From a virus, in the IMG/VR virus record IMGVR_UViG_3300048834_000134, positions 1 through 35,953 of that record: a stretch of DNA of 35,953 bases; one strand, 5' to 3'. The translations under genes and the position numbers were made by a program. Shown here in pieces: positions 30,971 through 35,953 of the stretch (position 1 is the first letter of the stretch; each line of letters starts with the position of its first letter). The notes under the pieces were generated by a model. It had not been told where the DNA came from. It searched no databases and saw nothing but the letters and a program-made list of their open reading frames with translations.

Positions 30971-31894
30971 CTAAAGCTCTATTTCTACCGCTTCTAAAGG
31001 TGTAGAATCAAAACCGTTTTTGGTTATACTTAGTCTTAGTATATCGCTACTTGTTTGTGCAGGGAATACAAAGGCGTAAGTACCGTCAGGCTCTTCTGTT
31101 ACTGTTGTAATGGTTACAGAGGAAGCATCGGTTACGTTATACAAACTAAAATCGGCAGCGACTAATCCAACTACTTCAACTTTGTCTTTCATTGAACCGA
31201 AGAAAGTTTCAAGTGTAATATCAAAAGTAGTAGTGCTTTCATTTGTTACGTTAACACCATACACATCTAACAAGCCTCTAAGGTCGAATAAGTCAATAGC
31301 AATATCATTTGCCGATACCATTCTAATGTTAGAGTCCTGTTCGTTTATATCCCACTCAAAACCAACTTGTATTTTTTGTACTTCGGTATCGGTAGCTTTT
31401 ATCAAACGTGGATACCAAGTGTTGTTATCTATTTGAATAGGTCTTAAGAAGCCAGCTTTACTTGCACCGTTGCCAATTAAGTTTCCTTTTTTGTCAATTA
31501 CCAACGCCCCGAAACGTACGCAGGTAGCTGCTTCCAACTGTGATAAGTATTCAGGAGATTGTTTAATAACAAGCCCTGTGAAACTTCTTACGCCTTGTTG
31601 AACAAAAATATTTTTTCCGCTGTTAAGAGTTTCAAAGATTGCATCACCTCTTACGTCTTCAATATTTTCAATGTCAGGTAACGGAAACCAACGCTTAGAA
31701 GCATCGGTATCATTTATCCTTGCATCAAAAAACGCTTGGTTAAAAATTGTTGATGCTACTTCGTATTCGTTACGAGTGCCGTCGTTCGCAAAGATAGGAA
31801 CGAGAATAATTCTTTTAGTTACATCTGCGATAGGTGCGCAATTGGGAAGCCCCGTGTTGCTCAAACCTACTTCGCAATTACATACTGTTGCCAT
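30971..31894 (-). CDS. Major tail (tube) protein with C-terminal Ig-like domain
   Basis: 307 residues, the main structural unit of the tail tube. The tube part includes RSFTGLVIKQSPEYLSQLEA and GFEWDINEQDSNIRMVSAND. The last ~80 residues (KVEVVGLVAADFSLYNV ... TYAFVFPAQTSSDILRLSI) form a beta-sandwich of the bacterial Ig-like type, often appended to tail tube proteins and exposed on the surface. It has its own promoter and a terminator, so it is expressed as a single gene at high level. The N-terminal NCEVGLSNTGLPNC has two cysteines close together. Confidence 0.86.
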   Translation of the reverse strand: MATVCNCEVGLSNTGLPNCAPIADVTKRIILVPIFANDGTRNEYEVASTIFNQAFFDARINDTDASKRWFPLPDIENIEDVRGDAIFETLNSGKNIFVQQGVRSFTGLVIKQSPEYLSQLEAATCVRFGALVIDKKGNLIGNGASKAGFLRPIQIDNNTWYPRLIKATDTEVQKIQVGFEWDINEQDSNIRMVSANDIAIDLFDLRGLLDVYGVNVTNESTTTFDITLETFFGSMKDKVEVVGLVAADFSLYNVTDASSVTITTVTEEPDGTYAFVFPAQTSSDILRLSITKNGFDSTPLEAVEIEL

Positions 31895-31920
31895 GATTTT
31901 TTTAGGTTTTAAAGGTTTAA

Positions 31921-31953
31921 CAAAAATAAATTATAATACTTAACATTCGCAAA
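31921..31953 (-). promoter_or_regulatory. Promoter for the tail tube gene
   Basis: On the minus strand TTTG (31953-31950), 21-nt spacer, TATTTTTG (31928-31921), then about 26 bases to ATG at 31894. Both boxes match the Bacteroidetes consensus and sit across the end of the preceding gene. Confidence 0.66.
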
Positions 31954-32635
31954 TTGTTACATCTTTGCGCAAAGAAATAGTTACTTCCACCTCAACGCCC
32001 GATAATTGTTCTGAAAATAAATTAGTAACTTTACCGTTTATCGTTGCGCTCAACCCGAATTTTGCGTGTGATGTGATTGTATAACTCCCTTCTAATTCAG
32101 ATATAGCTTTGTGATTGTTTAAGAAATCCCTAAACGCAATAGCATAATTAAATTGTGGGATGATGTTTAAAGCATAGTGTTGGTCGGTGTCCCAGTCCGC
32201 AAAGTTCGCTTCGTCTAAAAAAAACAAACGTAAAGTAGTGGTACGCTCTATTGCACTTGCTTTGTCATTCGGAAAACTATCCCTTATTACTTCCAATAAA
32301 TACACCATAGGCAGCTTATCGCTGTGCAGTTGTATAGTTGCCAACTCATTGCCTGTGGCTATTGGCGTTCCGTGAAAGTAAAAAGGTTTTTGCGGGTAAA
32401 CGTAATCTCCTTTTGTCGGCAGTACATTTGTAGTGTACGTAACATTATCGCCCGTTATACTAAGCACTTCATACACTACGCTATTCAATGTAAACTTTAA
32501 TTGATCCCGTAAGTTAAGCGTACCGCATAATTCAATAGTAACAGTACCATTAAGGTTATCCGTTACTATTTTTATTTTAGCCTTTGGGTTAAATGCTGTT
32601 AAAAGTTCTTCTACTATATCTACTGTTGCTTTCAT
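31940..32635 (-). CDS. Tail completion/neck-type protein (231 aa)
   Basis: Mixed beta-type protein (KAKIKIVTDNLNGTVTIEL; YPQKPFYFHGTPIATGNELA) with no recognised motif, ending in TISLRKDVTICEC. It lies before the tail tube gene, the usual place for tail-completion proteins. Start ATG 32635 is chosen because it overlaps the previous stop as ATGA; ATG at 32659 is an alternative. Confidence 0.64.
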   Translation of the reverse strand: MKATVDIVEELLTAFNPKAKIKIVTDNLNGTVTIELCGTLNLRDQLKFTLNSVVYEVLSITGDNVTYTTNVLPTKGDYVYPQKPFYFHGTPIATGNELATIQLHSDKLPMVYLLEVIRDSFPNDKASAIERTTTLRLFFLDEANFADWDTDQHYALNIIPQFNYAIAFRDFLNNHKAISELEGSYTITSHAKFGLSATINGKVTNLFSEQLSGVEVEVTISLRKDVTICEC

Positions 32636-33015
32636 ATTCCGTTGCCGTAGTACGCCCATCGCTTACTACCAAAGAGGCGTATAGCTATGTACATAATTTT
32701 ATTTCTTATTTTCTTTTTAGGTGTTAAAAAATTTAACCACATTAAAAATTCTTTATCTGCAAACTTTCTCGTAGTGGTGTGATAAGTATAGTGATAATCA
32801 TGTATAAGACTAGCAAGGTTGTAATGCCCTATTGGTGCTATTGCGCTCCAAAATATTTTAGGCACACTTGCGAAGTCGGTAACAAAACCTTTTGGTATCT
32901 CTAAAAATCTTTTGTTAGATAGCTGAACAGATACCTCACGCTGCAACTCCCAAATAATTTCTTTTTTTTCTTCACTCATGTAACGCACAATGATATCACC
33001 TAATATTATTTTCAT
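32632..33015 (-). CDS. DUF1353-family protein
   Basis: 127 residues with the family pattern EIPKGFVTDFASVPKIFWSA, then NLASLIHDYHYTY, and basic C-terminal helices. DUF1353 proteins are common in phages between head and tail genes, possibly in head-tail joining or entry; the function is not established. TAATG overlap with the previous gene. Confidence 0.85.
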   Translation of the reverse strand: MKIILGDIIVRYMSEEKKEIIWELQREVSVQLSNKRFLEIPKGFVTDFASVPKIFWSAIAPIGHYNLASLIHDYHYTYHTTTRKFADKEFLMWLNFLTPKKKIRNKIMYIAIRLFGSKRWAYYGNGI

Positions 33016-33656
33016 TATCCGTTGTTATATATTTCCATTAACTCATTCTTTAAATCTGCGGTGTAATAACTTTTTTGTGCAAAGCCGTCTAACTCATAGG
33101 CACTTCCTACTTCATTTGTAAGCCATTGTTTAAAATCAGGGCAGGCTGCACGTGTGTACCATTCGATAAACATAAATACATCTTTTAGAAATTGCTGCGA
33201 TGTTGCCATTGCTATTTCTTCTTTACGTACTTTGTGTGCAACGTACCTGCGCATCTTTTCAATTATCAACGCCCTTCCTGTATAGGGGTTCTTAGGGCTT
33301 TCAGTACCTTGTGTTTTATAAAGTAATGTTTCCCAGTTAATATAGTCCTGCTCCTCACTCACTACCATTGTGCGTAATGCGTAAGGTGCTAAAACGTGTT
33401 TGCACATTACCAACCTTTCTTCTGCACTTAGCAACGAAAAGAAACCGCTGAAATCTATTGTGGGGTAATTAGGATTTGCTTTGATAAAAAGTATTTCATT
33501 TATTTTATCTCTCGCAAAAATATAATCAATTACTTTTTCTCCGTGAATATCCCACGCAACAGCATCGCTACTTTTGTCAAGCCAGTCGCCTGTTGGTGTA
33601 TCCTCTTGATAAAGGATAGCAGGTAGTTCGATATTTTCAACCAAAAGTTTTTTCAT
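33015..33656 (-). CDS. Hypothetical head-tail region protein (213 aa)
   Basis: Mixed alpha/beta. An N-terminal part (KKLLVENIELPAILYQEDTP) is followed by a helical middle (AEERLVMCKHVLAPYALRT; IIEKMRRYVAHKVRKEEI) and an acidic C-terminus. No family recognised. Chosen start is ATG 33656, overlapping the previous stop (TAATG). Upstream ATG 33683 is possible but would overlap the neighbour by 28 nt. Confidence 0.66.
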   Translation of the reverse strand: MKKLLVENIELPAILYQEDTPTGDWLDKSSDAVAWDIHGEKVIDYIFARDKINEILFIKANPNYPTIDFSGFFSLLSAEERLVMCKHVLAPYALRTMVVSEEQDYINWETLLYKTQGTESPKNPYTGRALIIEKMRRYVAHKVRKEEIAMATSQQFLKDVFMFIEWYTRAACPDFKQWLTNEVGSAYELDGFAQKSYYTADLKNELMEIYNNG

Positions 33657-34033
33657 TATATGTTTATTCCAAACGCCCTCCAACGCAAAGATACAGGGTC
33701 GTAAACCATTCCTAACCCTTCGTCAGGCTGTATGTTTTTATTCGACCCAAATAAAAATCTATTTTCTGCATCACTTGAAGCATCGTTGTTCTTTAATTTA
33801 ATATTATTCGTTCCGACATTATAAAGGAAAATCATTCGAGCCTCTGTAATATCAGGAGGTACTATTCCAGTTAAACTAAAATTCCTTGTTGAACTTAACC
33901 GCAATAATACTGTACTATCTAAATCAGCAGGGTTATAGTTATTAGTATTACCTGTTAATGCAGGAGGTGTAAGGGCTGTGCCAAATGTCAAAGCCCCTTG
34001 CACCGTTCCTGTTTTTCTAATTACTATACTCAA
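33656..34033 (-). CDS. Virion-type beta protein (125 aa)
   Basis: Beta-rich and Asn/Thr-rich (TVLLRLSSTRNFSLTGIVPP; MIFLYNVGTNNIKLKNNDAS; NRFLFGSNKNIQPDEGLGM). The RLSSTRNFSLTGI and YNVGTNNIKL phrases resemble small surface or decoration modules of Bacteroidetes phages. A head decoration or fibre role is likely, with no experimental support in the sequence. Confidence 0.68.
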   Translation of the reverse strand: MSIVIRKTGTVQGALTFGTALTPPALTGNTNNYNPADLDSTVLLRLSSTRNFSLTGIVPPDITEARMIFLYNVGTNNIKLKNNDASSDAENRFLFGSNKNIQPDEGLGMVYDPVSLRWRAFGINI

Positions 34034-34037
34034 AGTA

Positions 34038-34469
34038 TTATGCTTTGTCTTGTTCGTTTACCCTTGCTGCTCCTGCGCCTGCGCCACTCCATATTCCTGA
34101 AATGATACCAGTATATTTATCTTCAATATAAATATCCCCTTTCTCTAAAGCTACCGCACTAGCTGTTGTAGCTGTTGCTCCGTGTTGCAAATAAAGAGCT
34201 TGGTTTGCATCGTTACGTATTATCACTTGCTTTCTATCAACATTGGCAGCGATAATAGTAACGCTTGTTGCGCTTTGAGAAACAGTTGAACCAGTACCAG
34301 TATCAGCTAACCCCAACCCATCGGTATTTGTTACGATAGAGTTAAGGGCGGTAATAGCGGTGTCTTGCTTGGCTTCTTTAGCACCGTTAGTATTCAAGGT
34401 ATCTAACTTCGTGTTAGTGTCCTGCGCCTCCAATAAAAGGTCTTCATTTGATTTGATTACTAAACTCAT
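34038..34469 (-). CDS. Virion-type protein (143 aa), paralog of the next gene
   Basis: An N-terminal coiled-coil-like part (EDLLLEAQDTNTKLDTLN) is followed by a beta domain: QVIIRNDANQALYLQHGATA and DIYIEDKYTGIISGIWSGAG. The second half aligns by eye with the protein at 34491-34844 (VIHNNSNGVLYVLCGTGVT; VIDTYRGQVNAIGTSAIG). It is probably a decoration or fibre-type virion protein. Confidence 0.68.
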   Translation of the reverse strand: MSLVIKSNEDLLLEAQDTNTKLDTLNTNGAKEAKQDTAITALNSIVTNTDGLGLADTGTGSTVSQSATSVTIIAANVDRKQVIIRNDANQALYLQHGATATTASAVALEKGDIYIEDKYTGIISGIWSGAGAGAARVNEQDKA

Positions 34470-34490
34470 TTTGTTTTTGGTTTTTAGTTG

Positions 34491-34844
34491 TTAATAATAT
34501 TTTTCTGTTATCATATAAAATCCTATCGCACTTGTTCCTATTGCGTTCACTTGCCCTCTGTATGTATCAATTACACACGTATCTTGACGGCTTAACTTGT
34601 ACGAATAGTTTGTATCTGTTACTCCAGTACCGCATAGCACGTACAACACTCCGTTACTATTGTTGTGTATTACTAACTCCCTGCGTAAGCTATTAGATGA
34701 TTGTAATAACACCTCTATTAATGAGGCTGGTATATTTGTTTCACTTGCATTATCAGCTAATATTGGTTTGACGTTTACAACATCACCCATCACAACAGTA
34801 GCCTCTACCTTCCTTTGCTTACGTAAGTCTACTTCGTTGCTCAT
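34491..34844 (-). CDS. Virion-type protein (117 aa), paralog of the previous gene
   Basis: Beta domain with ELVIHNNSNGVLYVLCGTGV, then SRQDTCVIDTYRGQVNAIGT, then IGFYMITEKYY. Shared pattern with the neighbour: N-x-N-x-x-LY, a glycine turn, D...Y-x-G, then a hydrophobic strand. This suggests tandem duplication of a small virion domain. ATG overlaps the previous stop (TAATG). Confidence 0.68.
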   Translation of the reverse strand: MSNEVDLRKQRKVEATVVMGDVVNVKPILADNASETNIPASLIEVLLQSSNSLRRELVIHNNSNGVLYVLCGTGVTDTNYSYKLSRQDTCVIDTYRGQVNAIGTSAIGFYMITEKYY

Positions 34845-35203
34845 TATGGTTTTGTTTTAAATCCGATAATACCGTAAACAGTTCCTGTTGTTACCCCATT
34901 AGGCTCTAATCTTATTCGTAAATAACGAGCCATAAAGTAATTATCTTTTATTCCTAACACATCTACCAACTCGCTGTAATTATTCCATGTTTCTGTATCT
35001 TCTAAAGCAGTCCACAAATTACCGTCAATACTTTCTTCTAAAATTATTCGTGGGTTGCCATCTGTACCGCTCTTACTGCATTGCAAAAGAAATCTAACAT
35101 CTTGCGTATTCAAGTCATTTACTTCTAAAGGGGATGTTAACGAAACACCCACCGTTAAAGGACTTGCAGCACTTACGTTGTTAAATATTATTTGCGTTCG
35201 CAT
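34844..35203 (-). CDS. Virion-type protein (119 aa)
   Basis: Beta-rich (FLLQCSKSGTDGNPRIILEE; YLRIRLEPNGVTTGTVYGII). The pattern EESIDGNLWTALEDTETW resembles discoidin- or galactose-binding-like small modules of phage virions, but this is only by shape. Compact coupling: its ATG abuts the stop of the connector gene and its own stop overlaps the next ATG. Confidence 0.66.
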   Translation of the reverse strand: MRTQIIFNNVSAASPLTVGVSLTSPLEVNDLNTQDVRFLLQCSKSGTDGNPRIILEESIDGNLWTALEDTETWNNYSELVDVLGIKDNYFMARYLRIRLEPNGVTTGTVYGIIGFKTKP

Positions 35204-35707
35204 TTATATTCCGCTTGTATAATCTTTGTATTGACCGTTGTATGTCGGGTAATCACTTTTATTTTTCTCTATAAAGTCTTGTATGTTATTGAACGTATCA
35301 ATAGCATCGTTAAACGCCTCTACTAAATTATAACCGTTGTATGTCGGGGATGTTGTGTTTTCGTTTGCATTAGTTACCGTACCTGTTACGGTGTTGAAGT
35401 GCTGCATATCTCTCACATAGTGAAAGTAAATAAACATCACTAACATTTTTTTTATTCCCTCTGAACTTGTTATGCAATTATTTTCGTCAATATCGAAAGG
35501 GTTGAATATACTTTGATACACCAATGTTTGAGGCACTTGTGGCGTTGTTGGTGTTAAGTCCGCAATAAATAAATCGTACAAATCTTTGCCTAACAACCTC
35601 ACCAAATAATACTTTTCGTACTTACTTATGTACGAAGGTAGTTCCGTAAACCTTGACTGGCTTACTTTGTATTCGCTTACGAAATCTGCGGTTTGTACTA
35701 TTGCCAT
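35204..35707 (-). CDS. Head-tail connector-type protein (DUF6712-like, 167 aa)
   Basis: The first gene of the head-tail joining block after the capsid gene in the circular order. Helical, with LPSYISKYEKYYLVRLLGKD and FIYFHYVRDMQHFNTVTGTV. The YFHYVRD pattern and the short length resemble gp6-like or DUF6712 adaptors of Bacteroidetes phages. It would close the portal and bind the tail. The start lies about 70 bases downstream of the capsid-gene terminator hairpin, so it has separate or read-through transcription; I see no clear promoter. Confidence 0.78.
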   Translation of the reverse strand: MAIVQTADFVSEYKVSQSRFTELPSYISKYEKYYLVRLLGKDLYDLFIADLTPTTPQVPQTLVYQSIFNPFDIDENNCITSSEGIKKMLVMFIYFHYVRDMQHFNTVTGTVTNANENTTSPTYNGYNLVEAFNDAIDTFNNIQDFIEKNKSDYPTYNGQYKDYTSGI

Positions 35708-35779
35708 TTGCTTTATTGCTTAACAAAATCTTTTCAGATTTGTCGTTTAAAATTTCTTTATTCATAATAAAATAATAAA

Positions 35780-35807
35780 TAGGGTAGAGGTTTTACCCCC
35801 TACCCTA
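35780..35807 (-). terminator. Hairpin after the capsid gene (probable terminator)
   Basis: On the minus strand TAGGGTAG (35807-35800) pairs with CTACCCTA (35787-35780) across a 12-nt loop, followed by a T-rich run TTTATTATTTTATTATG. The 3' arm of the same hairpin is at 16-23 in the left repeat copy. The T run is interrupted, so termination may be partial. Confidence 0.7.
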
Positions 35808-35953
35808 AGTATTTACTATGCTGTTTCTAAAGCAGCTTTATCAGTAGCGAAATCACCAGTAACAAAAGCGGTACGGTCGTTGTTCTTCACAACCATTGCA
35901 CCTCTCCATTACGCACGAATGGTTCTCATGTTTTTAGTGAAATCGTTTCCATC
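35785..35953. repeat. Direct terminal repeat, right copy
   Basis: Repeats 1-169 with one difference at 35911 (A instead of C at 127). It closes the contig as a circle. Confidence 0.93.
35816..35953 (-). pseudogene. Duplicate 3' end of the major capsid gene, with a stop at Glu404
   Basis: A partial copy of the capsid C-terminus caused by the terminal repeat. The C-to-A change at 35911 turns GAA (Glu404) into TAA on the coding strand, which would remove the last 31 residues. The full copy at 32-1336 is intact, so I treat this as an assembly or sequencing edge effect or a population variant, not a separate gene. Confidence 0.6.

Noticed and set aside
35622-35765. 47-codon minus-strand frame beginning MNKEILNDKSEK upstream of the connector gene
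   Set aside because: Its second half overlaps the connector gene in another frame. The first ~18 codons look plausible but there is no family or promoter support.
1-35953. CRISPR arrays, tRNA genes, integrase or lysogeny repressor, DNA polymerase
   Set aside because: None seen on reading both strands: no regularly spaced repeats, no tRNA-like cloverleaf, no tyrosine or serine recombinase motifs.

Overview
The window looks like one complete, circularly permuted genome of a tailed bacteriophage (siphovirus-like) that infects a member of the Bacteroidetes. Bases 1-169 recur at 35785-35953 with a single mismatch, so the unique length is about 35,784 bp and the window closes on itself inside the major capsid gene. 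The Bacteroidetes assignment rests on three things. The DNA is AT-rich. Start codons lack Shine-Dalgarno sites and several promoters have the TTTG / TAnnTTTG form. The gene families fit: a VirE_N-type primase fused to a helicase, a DUF6712-like connector, DUF1353 and DUF5675 proteins, and a lysis block with a lipoprotein.

Layout, following the minus strand from about 12.4 kb down to 1 and then across the junction from 35.8 kb down to 17.7 kb. (a) 12366-10746 holds small early genes, including a ~200-nt gene-free stretch that looks like structured RNA. (b) 10725-10471 holds a terminator, a set of 12-bp/18-bp repeats and a GIY-YIG endonuclease with its own promoter. (c) 9883-5132 holds replication genes: a structured leader, primase-helicase, SF2 helicase, VRR-NUC nuclease and a DnaA-C-like protein. 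(d) 5085-32 holds small and large terminase, portal, prohead protease and HK97-type capsid, closed by a hairpin at the junction. (e) 35707-31940 holds the connector and small virion proteins. (f) 31894-30971 holds the tail tube gene, with its own promoter and a strong terminator. (g) 30860-20703 holds tail assembly, tape measure, tail tip and fibre genes. (h) 20701-17677 holds membrane proteins and the lysis block (DUF5675 protein, holin-like protein, candidate unimolecular spanin).

The plus strand carries a compact early operon at 12524-14993: small proteins, an SSB-like protein with the DDLPF tail, an ERF annealing protein and a 55-residue HTH protein. It fires divergently from the minus-strand early genes across a 157-bp region with two promoters and a 7+7 inverted repeat between them. 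No integrase, repressor or DNA polymerase was recognised, so the phage probably uses the host polymerase and shows no clear lysogeny module.

The most unusual part is 14994-17440. Three plus-strand genes (Dam-type adenine methyltransferase, a second class I methyltransferase, and an unknown 173-residue protein) are each followed by a palindromic element. All three palindromes share one architecture: TAAY, 5-nt left bulge, ~10-11 bp stem with one mismatch, internal loop, inner stem, loop, and on the right arm a single unpaired T before GTTA. A fourth left half-site lies at the right edge. This resembles an integron-style cassette array (gene plus its 3' folded recombination site) inside a phage genome. 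The function is inferred, but the repeated architecture is visible in the sequence.
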